Assembly: GCF_026230195.1 (NCBI RefSeq)
Contig: NZ_CP036501.1
Span: 2,294,001-2,358,000, forward strand
Reading direction: 5' to 3'
Source of the DNA: Candidatus Paraluminiphilus aquimaris
GTDB taxonomy: Bacteria; Pseudomonadota; Gammaproteobacteria; Pseudomonadales; Halieaceae
Length of the DNA stretch: 64,000 nucleotides
Position numbers and translations under genes: made by a program
The notes under the pieces: model-generated
Seen by the model: the letters and a program-made list of their open reading frames with translations, nothing else
The model's database searches: none
What the model was told of the DNA's origin: nothing
Part shown: piece by piece, positions 44,127 through 54,943 of the stretch
Numbering within the stretch: the first letter of the stretch is position 1
Layout of the letters: every line of letters starts with the position of its first letter

Positions 44127-44683
44127 GGGCGTCCGTAGTAAAAAACGAGGCTCCAAAAAAACATCACCCTCCTCGTAATGCAAGTTTGTGCGCGCATGGT
44201 GTGACGAGAGTGACAGCCATACCTTAAACCGACCTCTAATGCATCTACCCAGAACCGACAGCAGTCACACGCCAGTAATCACAGCCCTGTCTCTAAATAC
44301 CCTCTTTTTTTAAATCAGCTTCTGATATGTCTGGCGGGTAACTACCACAATGACAGCAGATTACGACCTCTGGTTCTATCAAGGTGATTTTATGGTCAGT
44401 TAATGTAACCGTTAGCTACTTGGAACATATCCACCGTTGAAGGCTAAATTGAGCCTCAAATGGTTTGCATTGAGGCCCACTTTACAGAAAGGCTCATCGT
44501 CAATAGGATAAAAAGATCCGTGTTTCTAGGTTGGCTAGAGTTACAACTGATACTTCGGCTTGAGTATCTGAGGGCGCCTCACAATAAATATATTTTCGGT
44601 ACTGTCGTGCGAGCATGGGCAGCTTGCGCTGGTGGAGTATATCAACGAACTTATTTTTTTATCATTTGACGAGGAGGAGCGGT
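44127..44683. other. intergenic region of island 2 containing R1 copy H
   Basis: About 560 bp between oppositely oriented cargo genes. Holds R1 copy H (44261-44356). The rest has no convincing gene; short frames at 44460-44669 lack a family, a start site and a sensible composition. Confidence 0.5.
44261..44356 (-). repeat. R1 repeat, copy H (island 2)
   Basis: Reverse strand of R1: GCAGTCACAC--AATCACAGCCCTGTC, TTCTGATATGTCTGGCGGG, TAACTACCACAATGACAG. Same polarity relative to the integrase as the island 1 copies. Confidence 0.82.
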
Positions 44684-45319
44684 GTGAGCTTTTTTAGGCA
44701 CTTTTGTTTCAGCTTTATTCTTCCAATGACACTGATTTCTATTAGTTTGTGGGTCGTCTATAACCACTTCGATGATTTTCGGCAAGAATATTATCTTTCG
44801 GACGTTTGGGGGACGAAGAGAATACCAGAATTGGCTGTGGTGATTGTGACTGTCTTGGCATATTCAATATCAAATTTAGTTGAGCAAGCCATCGAAAGAA
44901 CACGATCCCGCAAGTTGGCTGCTCTAGCGACCGGTATGGGTATGCAATTTGACAGTAACTTAAGCTGGAGTTCCTTTTTTCCTAAAAAGTCAAAATACGA
45001 ATGCTTGGAGCAGTCAGCTGTACCTTTATTACGGAGCTGCTGGTTTAAAAACATCTTTATTGCTAATTCTGAACCTGCGATTTTTGGCTGCAAATACGGC
45101 GAGGGATTTGGGCAGTCCCGCTATGATGTATTGCGAACGGTCTACCGACACAAAGGCGAGGTCAATATAAAAAACGAATACAAAAATGAAATAGACTGGA
45201 ATATTGAGATAGGTGATGGATTTACGATTTATTACAAAGATCGTTACAGGGCATCGCCTAACGTTATTAAAGAGGAATACCGTGAAACACTGAATCTTCA
45301 CAAGACGCTACGGACTTAG
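44684..45319 (+). CDS. membrane protein with soluble C-terminal domain, DUF3137-like (island 2 cargo)
   Basis: 211 aa from the GTG at 44684, which has GAGGAGGAG 6-8 bases before it; an earlier frame start is less likely. Two membrane helices (CFSFILPMTLISISLWVVY; LAVVIVTVLAYSISNLV), then a cytosolic domain beginning RSRKLAALATGMGMQF and ending NIEIGDGFTIYYKDRYR. The Ala/Leu-x-x-Gly-x-x-F and later VFxxK pattern resembles DUF3137-type proteins; the assignment is weak. First gene of a three-gene operon (12- and 12-bp gaps). Confidence 0.55.
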   Translation: MSFFRHFCFSFILPMTLISISLWVVYNHFDDFRQEYYLSDVWGTKRIPELAVVIVTVLAYSISNLVEQAIERTRSRKLAALATGMGMQFDSNLSWSSFFPKKSKYECLEQSAVPLLRSCWFKNIFIANSEPAIFGCKYGEGFGQSRYDVLRTVYRHKGEVNIKNEYKNEIDWNIEIGDGFTIYYKDRYRASPNVIKEEYRETLNLHKTLRT

Positions 45320-45331
45320 AGGAGACCTTTA

Positions 45332-45634
45332 ATGAGTAACGAGGAGATGAAAGCAAAACGGCCTCTAGCGATCACCGTGCTATCCCTATGTTTTGTGCTA
45401 GGTGCAGTTTTGATCGCTCCCACCTTCTTCACGACTTATTACGAGCAGTTTCCGCCTTGGTATGAGTACGCGCTTGCGGTGATTGTAGCCATGGGATTAC
45501 TTGTATCGATCGGCCTTTGGGAAATGAGAGGGTGGGCAGTGATGTTATATGCGATCTTAACTCTAGTTGGTCAGGCCATGGCATTTACAAATTTTAGTTT
45601 GGTGACTATCTTTCGACGTGAAATCAGACTTTAG
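45332..45634 (+). CDS. small membrane protein (island 2 cargo)
   Basis: 100 aa, three hydrophobic segments (PLAITVLSLCFVLGAVLIAP; YALAVIVAMGLLVSIGLW; WAVMLYAILTLVGQAMAF), AGAGGAGACC ribosome site 6 bp before the ATG. No family assigned. Middle gene of the operon. Confidence 0.65.
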   Translation: MSNEEMKAKRPLAITVLSLCFVLGAVLIAPTFFTTYYEQFPPWYEYALAVIVAMGLLVSIGLWEMRGWAVMLYAILTLVGQAMAFTNFSLVTIFRREIRL

Positions 45635-45646
45635 GAGGTAAGGTCC

Positions 45647-46033
45647 ATGTTGCTGGAAAAACTATTTAGCAGAATTGACGACTCTGCAATGGTTGAGCAA
45701 AAACATTCAGAGTCTCTGCTTGCAATTTGCACTCTCGCGTATCAAATCGACGGGAAATTCAGCGCTGAAGAACAAGGAGTCTTTGACGATTTGGTAAAAC
45801 GAATCCCATGGCATTCGCAGACACGTATTGAGACTTTCCACTCTAAGGTCATCAGCGACGCGAGAGATGCAATAGGCAGAGGCGAAGTGAAGCAATTTGT
45901 TGCAGACCATGCACAATCGCTGAGAGGTGATTCTAGCGTATTAGAAGTTGTCAAAGAGCTAAGCGCCTCTGACGGTGAGGTGTCAGAATCTGAAGCTAAG
46001 CTACTAAAGTTGCTAGATGCCAGTCTTAAGTGA
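45647..46033 (+). CDS. TerB-like protein (island 2 cargo)
   Basis: 128 aa helical protein. The pair of acidic, Ca-site-like helix-turns LAYQIDGKFSAEEQGVFDDLV and ELSASDGEVSESEAKLL match the duplicated TerB (tellurite-resistance) layout. Last gene of the operon. TerB-domain proteins occur in stress and phage-response gene clusters, so cargo function there is possible; no ter partners (TerC, TerD) are present. ATG preceded by AGGAGGTAAGGTCC. Confidence 0.65.
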   Translation: MLLEKLFSRIDDSAMVEQKHSESLLAICTLAYQIDGKFSAEEQGVFDDLVKRIPWHSQTRIETFHSKVISDARDAIGRGEVKQFVADHAQSLRGDSSVLEVVKELSASDGEVSESEAKLLKLLDASLK

Positions 46034-46118
46034 CCAGCTGAAACTCGCTTTAGATTGCAATTCCTCCGACCACCCTGCGTGGCCACTTACTAAGAACAAA
46101 AAACCGCTAAACGGCATA

Positions 46119-46213
46119 ATTCACAGCCCTGTTACTAAAGACCAACTTTTTCCAAATTGCCTTCTAATGTGTCTGGTGGGTAACTACCGCGACAGTGACA
46201 AGAGTTCTGCCTC
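46119..46213 (-). repeat. R1 repeat, copy I (island 2), near the distal att
   Basis: Reverse of R1: ATTCACAGCCCTGTTACT, CTTCTAATGTGTCTGGTGGG, TAACTACCGCGACAGTGAC, and the extension AAGAGTTCTGCCTCCCC that matches the GGGGAGGCAGAACTC at 11649-11663 in island 1. In both islands the copy with this extension lies nearest the distal end. Confidence 0.85.
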
Positions 46214-46320
46214 CCCCGGTATGTGTTTTTCTTGGGTTTGCTACATCGGCTGCTACAATTTATGGTGTCGAAAGGGCAAGACAGACAGCTAAGTTGTTGA
46301 TTTATATATGGTGGAAAGTA

Positions 46321-46351
46321 TGGGTTCGACTCCTACCTCTTCCGCCATATT
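46321..46351 (+). repeat. island 2 attachment repeat, distal copy
   Basis: 31 bp identical to 38398-38428 (T arm and 3' acceptor of tRNA-Sec plus ATATT). Beyond it chromosomal sequence resumes (CTGGCC...) up to the nitroreductase. Confidence 0.93.
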
Positions 46352-46465
46352 CTGGCCGTAAAGCCTTAGCTTTCACCCCTGTCAGCAAATAAACCCGCAA
46401 TACTTCTGTCGTTTGGCGAGAGATTGCTCTAGGTTAGTCGCGTCAATTAAGTAAGGAGAGAGACA

Positions 46466-47143
46466 GTGCAATATGACGAGGTGGTCTCAGGCCGTCGGAG
46501 CATTCGGGGTTACACATCAGATCCAGTGCCTCAGTCCCTAATCAAAGAAGTCTTAGGCCTGGCAATGCGCTCGCCCTCCTCCATGAACACTCAGCCCTGG
46601 AACTTCACCGTCGTAACGGGCGAAGTGCTTGATCTTATCCGCCAGGGAAATACGGAGCGCAATCTAGCGGGTGTTCCACACTCGCGAGAGTTCCGAATCG
46701 GCTCTGCTTTCACCGGACAGCATCGGGATAGACAGGTTGGCGTGGCAAAACAATTGTTTGCTGCAATGGATATTGCCCGTGAAGACGCCGAAAAACGTCA
46801 GGATTGGGTGCTAAGAGGTTTCCGCCAGTTTGATGCGCCTGTTTGCATCATCATCACCTACGATGCGGTACTTGCAGATAGCGACGATACGGCATTTGAC
46901 TGCGGCGCAGTGACCACAGCGCTGGTCAACGCAGCATGGTCGAGAGGTCTGGGCGCTGTCATCAATAGCCAGGGCATCATGCAGTCCCCTGTCGTGCGCG
47001 AGCACGCCAATATTCCTGATGATCAAGTCATTATGAAAGCGGTGGCACTTGGGTGGCCCGATGACACATTTCCTGCCAATGCAGTCGTGTCTGAGCGAAA
47101 AAGTGTGGACGAAGCAGCCACCTTTCTAGGTTTCACTGAATAA
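46466..47143 (+). CDS. nitroreductase family protein
   Basis: 225 aa. GRRSIRGYTSDPV, then RSPSSMNTQPWNFTVVTG (FMN site) and SRGLGAVINSQGIM, PDDQVIMKAVALGWPDD. Same length and plan as the protein at 26686; both are the nitroreductase/BluB-like class. First chromosomal gene past island 2; AAGGAGAGAGAC precedes its GTG start. Confidence 0.87.
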   Translation: MQYDEVVSGRRSIRGYTSDPVPQSLIKEVLGLAMRSPSSMNTQPWNFTVVTGEVLDLIRQGNTERNLAGVPHSREFRIGSAFTGQHRDRQVGVAKQLFAAMDIAREDAEKRQDWVLRGFRQFDAPVCIIITYDAVLADSDDTAFDCGAVTTALVNAAWSRGLGAVINSQGIMQSPVVREHANIPDDQVIMKAVALGWPDDTFPANAVVSERKSVDEAATFLGFTE

Positions 47144-47187
47144 TTCTGAAGCCGTTGTGAGCAAAGCCTTGATGCAGTAATGGCGTG

Positions 47188-50313
<3,126 letters not shown>

Positions 50314-50371
50314 TTAGTCACCCTGACAGAAGAGCGCATCCAAGGCTTGGCAAGCACAAGGCTCATAAAAA

Positions 50372-50833
50372 TTACTCGCAGTCCTGCGGGCGTGTCGTAA
50401 AGCTCTGCCAAGGGTCTCCGCTGAAGCTATGCCAACGACGCGTCTCACTGACACCGTGGCTACGGACAAAGCCATCCGGCTTACAGGCCATATCATCTTG
50501 AATCGCTTTAAACGCGGCGAGTTCACTCGGAGACGAACGCTTGAGTAATTTATGAGAGGCTTCCGCCGTCCCTGGCTTGAGGGAGTAAACCACTGTCCCG
50601 GAATCGCAATCAAACGCTACATCTGTGTACGTGGTAGGTAACCAGACAAGCACGTTTGACTTATCGACCTTACCCCGCGTCGTATTTGACGGCATGCTCA
50701 CTGTCATTGGGAGCTTATCACTAAACTCGTTCATCGCATCTGTAAAGGCGAGACACAGTGCATCACTCACCGCCGCACCGGACTGTAGTGGCCAGAGCGC
50801 AACGCATAGCCCCGTCAACCATACTTTTCTCAT
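50372..50833 (-). CDS. hypothetical secreted protein
   Basis: 153 aa. Signal peptide VWLTGLCVALWPLQSGA-AV. The mature protein has four Cys, in pairs suited to disulphides (DALCLAFTD, VAFDCDSG, DDMACKPDG, RPQDCE). No family recognised. Lies 126 bp downstream of the selenoprotein gene on the same strand; it may share its transcript, but no coupling is visible. Confidence 0.6.
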   Translation of the reverse strand: MRKVWLTGLCVALWPLQSGAAVSDALCLAFTDAMNEFSDKLPMTVSMPSNTTRGKVDKSNVLVWLPTTYTDVAFDCDSGTVVYSLKPGTAEASHKLLKRSSPSELAAFKAIQDDMACKPDGFVRSHGVSETRRWHSFSGDPWQSFTTRPQDCE

Positions 50834-50959
50834 ACCCTTCCCCCACTAAATGCGCACAGCTTTGTCGCTTACCCATGACGCTTCACTTTAGAATAACGAA
50901 GACCCGAGCGAGACCCGCAGACCTGCCCCTCGCACTCCATCACGCCGTAGGAAGGCAGT

Positions 50960-51736
50960 TTAGTCAGTGACCGACTCGAAGTGGGCTTGCATCGCAGCAA
51001 GCACCACAGACGGGTCAGAGCGTCGCTGATAATCTTCAGATAAATCACGCCAGAGAACCGTTCCCTCGCGATCAATTAGCAAGGTCGCAGGTACGGGTAA
51101 CGCCTTCGCGGGCTCGCTACCGGGCGCAGAGTGAACACCTTGATTGCGTAAACCAAAGGCGTCCGTCACTGCCAACTGCTGATCGGACAACATGGTTGCC
51201 TGTAAGCCGTGTAAGTGCCGTTTCTCTGCTATGACCTCAGGTAGATCGACACTCACGGTAATCACTTTGACACCACGCTGGTCAAATTCCGTTCGTAATT
51301 CTTCCATTCGACGCAACTCGCCGATGCAATAGGGTCACCAATGAGCCCTGAAGAATTTGATCAGAACCAAGTGGCCGTTGAGTGACCGTGAATCGAATTC
51401 GACGCCCGCGTCATCAACCGATGTAAAACGTGGAATCGTATCGCCCACTTCAATCGCTACGTCGGGGGAGACAATCTGTTCGCTAATCAACATAGTGCCT
51501 GGAAAAAACAGCCCCACCACAATCGCAAATATCGGTGGCACGGCGCCTAACCAACTCGTGCGTTTGATAAACGCTAAAACACCCAAGACGGCGCACAACA
51601 TAAAGACCAAAGCGAACCCAGTTCGATCGCTTGGTAATGCAACTTGTCCGGTTAAATGGAACCAATACCATGTCGTAAGCCCAGCTAACGCTGCCGCAAA
51701 AAGACCGATTTTGGTGCCAAGTTTTATTTTCGCCAT
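50960..51736 (-). CDS. selenoprotein: membrane-anchored peroxiredoxin/thioredoxin-fold protein with in-frame UGA (Sec134)
   Basis: 258 codons if UGA at 51337-51335 is read as selenocysteine. Three hydrophobic segments (residues ~10-27, 40-57, 62-84), then a redoxin domain: LVLIKFFRAHW-[UGA]-PYCIGEL, giving a U134-x-x-C137 redox site where relatives have WCPYC; later VKVITVSVD and the cis-Pro segment LPVPATLLID. The frame is open on both sides and continues in the same phase. Automated callers would give two genes (51736-51335 and 51316-50960). selA, selB and tRNA-Sec are in this window. Probably a periplasmic or membrane-facing thiol/peroxide reductase. A sequencing error or a pseudogene are the alternatives. 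Confidence 0.82.
51305..51326 (-). promoter_or_regulatory. candidate SECIS hairpin
   Basis: Minus-strand mRNA CAUCGGCGAGUUGCGUCGAAUG, starting 9 bases after the UGA: arms CAU/AUG, CG/CG, G-U, CG/CG; apical loop AGUUG with a GU. In E. coli fdhF the loop GU lies at nearly the same distance from the UGA. Structure predicted by eye. Confidence 0.6.
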
Positions 51737-51868
51737 TACACAAACTTATCGAAAAAAAACGACGTTTCATAGCGGAATTTAGTGCGGGAGCCTCCATATC
51801 GCGATCACTCAATTAGGCCGGGCACTGTCATCCACTGCCTTGTTCAAAAAACGCGTTAAGCTAGCCGC

Positions 51869-53392
51869 ATGTTCAGCACTATCGACTGGGCCGTAGTCGG
51901 TCTTTACATTGCGCTCACCACATGGATTGGCCACCGACAAAAAGGGCGTCAGCAAACAACGCATGACTTCTTTTTAGGGGGGCGAAATATCCCTTGGTAT
52001 GCGGTTAGTGCGTCTATTATTGCGACGACAATCAGCGCAGTTACCTTCATTGGCGTCCCCGCCATAACGTACGCGGCAGGCGGCAACTTTACCTACCTGC
52101 AACTCGCCTTAGGCGGCATTCTCGCGCGGCTTCTAATTGCGCGTTTTCTGTTGCCGCGTTATTTCGAAGGCAACTATTACAGTCCCTATGACTTCATGAG
52201 TGATCGCTTTGGTGCGGTGACCGGACGGATTACCGCCGGGCTATTCATGATGGGCGGCGTACTCGGTCAAAGTGTGCGGGTCTACGCAACCGCCCTAGTG
52301 ATCGAACTACTCACCGGCTGGAGTCTCGGCCATAGCATCCTCGTGATCGCCGCGTTCGCTATTTTGTGGACATGGATGGGGGGAGTAGCGGCAGTCATCT
52401 GGACCGATGTTGTGCAGTTTTTCGTGCTGGTCATAGGGGCTTTAGCCGCCTTATTCCTCATCACAACAACGCTGCCTGACGGCTGGAGCTCCTTAGTAAG
52501 TTTTGGTCAAACCGCCGGAAAATTCCGGCTGCTGGACTTCACAACGGACCCTCGGGTGGCCTTCACCTTCTGGGCTGCGTTGCTTGCCTTGCCTTTTCAG
52601 GGCGTTGCCGTCTACGGTACAGACCATCTATTCACTCAACGCCTTATGTGCTGCCGAAATGCCCAAGAAGCCAGAAAGGCACTGCTTTGGAGCATAATGG
52701 GTGAGTGCATACCAGCCCTGATGCTGTTAGTGGGCGTTGGGTTATTCACGTTCTACAGCCTACATCCGCTTGATTCGCCCCTCGCTCAACTTGTTTCAGA
52801 AAAAGGTGATCGGATATTTCCTATTTTCATTCTCAGCGAGATGCCGGTGGGCCTGAAAGGCTTACTCATAGCAGGCGTGTTAAGTGCCGCTATCTCGAGT
52901 CTCGATTCAATACTCGCCGCGCTGTCACAAATTTCCATCACGATGTTTTATCGCCCCTTCATAAAGTCCAACGGAACAGAGGCGCACTACCTCTCGATGT
53001 CGCGCTTCTTAGTGGTGCTTTGGGGCGCTTTATTGGGCTTAACAGCGTGGCAATTTTCTCAATCGACCGGCGACCTCATTACCCTCGCGTTCTCAATGAC
53101 GACCTACACACTTGGTCCGATGCTCGGCCTGTTTATACTGAGTTTACTCAGTGCACGATACCGGATCAGTCACATTACGCCTGCGGTCTGTCTCAGTGTC
53201 TTAGTGGTTTTAACGGTGAATGAGCCTGAGCTCTTCACGGGTATTATCCAGCACTCCTTTCAGTCACCGCTTCTAGCATGGCCGTGGCTTTTCCCGATTG
53301 GAACGCTCGTCTGTATTGGCTTGGCAATCAGAGCACCTCTTAAACCTAATCAGCCAAAGGTTGCGACCAACGGCGATGATCATCGACCTTAG
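51869..53392 (+). CDS. sodium:solute symporter family transporter (SSS)
   Basis: 507 aa, about 13 membrane segments. Signature FFLGGRNIPWYAVSASIIATTIS near the start, GGVAAVIWTDVVQF near residue 175, and GVLSAAISSLDSILAALS near 335, the Na+ site. Differs from the SSS protein at 33397 (~25% alike by eye). Upstream of a leucyl aminopeptidase by ~55 bp, similar to the peptidase-transporter pair at 31-35 kb. Substrate unknown. Confidence 0.87.
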   Translation: MFSTIDWAVVGLYIALTTWIGHRQKGRQQTTHDFFLGGRNIPWYAVSASIIATTISAVTFIGVPAITYAAGGNFTYLQLALGGILARLLIARFLLPRYFEGNYYSPYDFMSDRFGAVTGRITAGLFMMGGVLGQSVRVYATALVIELLTGWSLGHSILVIAAFAILWTWMGGVAAVIWTDVVQFFVLVIGALAALFLITTTLPDGWSSLVSFGQTAGKFRLLDFTTDPRVAFTFWAALLALPFQGVAVYGTDHLFTQRLMCCRNAQEARKALLWSIMGECIPALMLLVGVGLFTFYSLHPLDSPLAQLVSEKGDRIFPIFILSEMPVGLKGLLIAGVLSAAISSLDSILAALSQISITMFYRPFIKSNGTEAHYLSMSRFLVVLWGALLGLTAWQFSQSTGDLITLAFSMTTYTLGPMLGLFILSLLSARYRISHITPAVCLSVLVVLTVNEPELFTGIIQHSFQSPLLAWPWLFPIGTLVCIGLAIRAPLKPNQPKVATNGDDHRP

Positions 53393-53446
53393 TGATCGCG
53401 CCCTATAAACTCTGGTCCTTAATTTTTAGGATCACGCGACAACGAC

Positions 53447-54829
53447 ATGTACATCACCCCACCCGATTCTTCTCTTAGCGGCACAAGCTTTATCGAGAGT
53501 GCTGAAAACCCAACGCCCATCGAGCTCGTAAAAACCGCAGATTTCAACGGGCGTGAAGCCTCCCTTGATGCCTATCAAAAGGCGTCACTTAAGCGGCAAG
53601 ATTTTTCTGCCGCGAAAGGGCAAAGGGCTTGGCTTAAATGCGGAGACCAGTTCAAGGTGTTGGTAGGTTGGGATGGACAAGACGACCTAGCAACACTTGG
53701 CGGGCTGCCTCTCCTGCTCACAGAAGGTGATTACTACCTTGAGACTCCCGTATCTGATCTGCAGTTGATCGGTTGGGGGATGGGCAGCTACCAATTCAAT
53801 CGCTACAAAAAAGCAAGCCGTGCGCCGGCACGTCTCGTCATGCCCGAGGGTGTTGACAGCAAACGCGTCATCAATACCACTCGTTCAGTCGCACTTTGCC
53901 GAGATCTTATAAATACGCCTGCGCAAGACATGGCGCCCTCGCACCTCGAAGCTGAGTCGCGCGACATGGCAGCGCACTTTGGCGCGAACATCAGCGTTAC
54001 TGTGGGAGATGAGCTTTTAGCAGCAGGCTGCGGGGCTATTCATGCTGTTGGTCGTGCGGCTGATGACGCGCCGCGCCTCATTGACCTCACCTGGGGGGAT
54101 GAGAATGCGCCCAAAATTACGATCGTGGGGAAAGGTGTCACGTTCGACAGCGGAGGCTTGGATATGAAGCCAGGCTCGGCAATGCGCATGATGAAAAAAG
54201 ATATGGGCGGTGCGGCCAATGCCATCGGCCTCGCTTACCTGATCATGGCAGAACAGCTACCGGTGCGATTGCGCTTACTCGTTCCAACGGCTGAAAACGC
54301 GATCTCGGGTAACGCATTTAGACCCGGCGATATTTTGCACACGCACAAAGGTCTGACGGTTGAAATCGACAACACGGACGCAGAAGGCAGACTTCTCCTC
54401 TGTGACGCGCTGTCAATTGCAACCGAAGATAAGCCTGATGCGATCTTTGACTACGCAACGCTCACCGGCTCAGCCAGATCAGCTGTCGGCGCCGAGGTCT
54501 CGGCCATGTTCTGTAACAGCGATGCACTTGCCGATTCCATTTCACATTCGGGTCGCGATACGGATGACCCCGTGTGGCGAATGCCTCTGCACGGTGACTA
54601 CAACCACATGCTCAACTCAAAAGTGGCTGACATGGTGAATTGCGCGCCATCGCCCTACGCAGGCGCCATAACAGCGGCGCTATTTTTAGAGCGTTTTGTT
54701 GACGACATGCCTTGGATGCACTTTGATATTAATGCCTTTAATACACGCAGCCGACCCGGACATCCCGAGGGCGGTGAGGCCATGGCTCTGCGCGCTGTAT
54801 TCGACTATCTCAGACGCACCTACGCTTAA
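53447..54829 (+). CDS. pepA: leucyl aminopeptidase family (M17)
   Basis: 460 aa. Zinc-binding core: VTFDSGGLDMKPGSAMRMMKKDMGGAA (~231-257) with the catalytic Lys, and the M17 signature NTDAEGRLLLCDAL (~309-322) with Arg. N-terminal ~160 residues are the regulatory domain. Hydrolyses N-terminal Leu and others in the cytosol. PepA or PepB cannot be told apart from the core. Follows the symporter gene, so it may process imported peptides. Confidence 0.9.
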   Translation: MYITPPDSSLSGTSFIESAENPTPIELVKTADFNGREASLDAYQKASLKRQDFSAAKGQRAWLKCGDQFKVLVGWDGQDDLATLGGLPLLLTEGDYYLETPVSDLQLIGWGMGSYQFNRYKKASRAPARLVMPEGVDSKRVINTTRSVALCRDLINTPAQDMAPSHLEAESRDMAAHFGANISVTVGDELLAAGCGAIHAVGRAADDAPRLIDLTWGDENAPKITIVGKGVTFDSGGLDMKPGSAMRMMKKDMGGAANAIGLAYLIMAEQLPVRLRLLVPTAENAISGNAFRPGDILHTHKGLTVEIDNTDAEGRLLLCDALSIATEDKPDAIFDYATLTGSARSAVGAEVSAMFCNSDALADSISHSGRDTDDPVWRMPLHGDYNHMLNSKVADMVNCAPSPYAGAITAALFLERFVDDMPWMHFDINAFNTRSRPGHPEGGEAMALRAVFDYLRRTYA

Positions 54830-54943
54830 CGCTTCAGAGTGTATTAGCGGCCTCACCTAGACGGCTGTGACGGATGCGCCCTCGCCTGGGACTCAAGTAT
54901 GGCGTGAAGGATGCCTTCTTACTGATTACTCAGTTTGAGGGGA

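Larger units (their letters stand above)
38398..46351. mobile_element. Island 2: integrative element in tRNA-Sec
   Basis: About 7.95 kb between a 31-bp direct repeat (38398-38428 and 46321-46351). Integration side: tyrosine recombinase, family-A-polymerase-like protein, GIY-YIG nuclease, small gene shared with island 1. Distal side: a TonB-domain periplasmic protein and small membrane proteins on the minus strand, then a three-gene plus-strand operon. R1 and R2 repeats lie between genes, in the same polarity relative to the integrase as in island 1. No capsid, portal or other phage structural genes. Confidence 0.9.

Noticed and set aside
46017-46292. Reading frame through R1 copy I (contains SPVTKDQLF and LLMCLVGNYRDSD)
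   Set aside because: Similar peptides appear in other R1 copies, but single-base indels break the frame in copies A and F. More likely a non-coding repeat.
38398-46351. Prophage
   Set aside because: No capsid, tail, portal, terminase or lysis genes; only integrase and replication-like genes.
46195-46392. 65-aa frame across the distal att of island 2
   Set aside because: Spans the recombination junction, no ribosome site, no sensible composition.
50960-51736. Two separate genes (membrane protein 51736-51335; redoxin 51316-50960)
   Set aside because: Both frames are in phase, the second has no ribosome site and begins mid-domain at TTG, and the TGA lies exactly at a redox-Cys position. One selenoprotein gene fits better.
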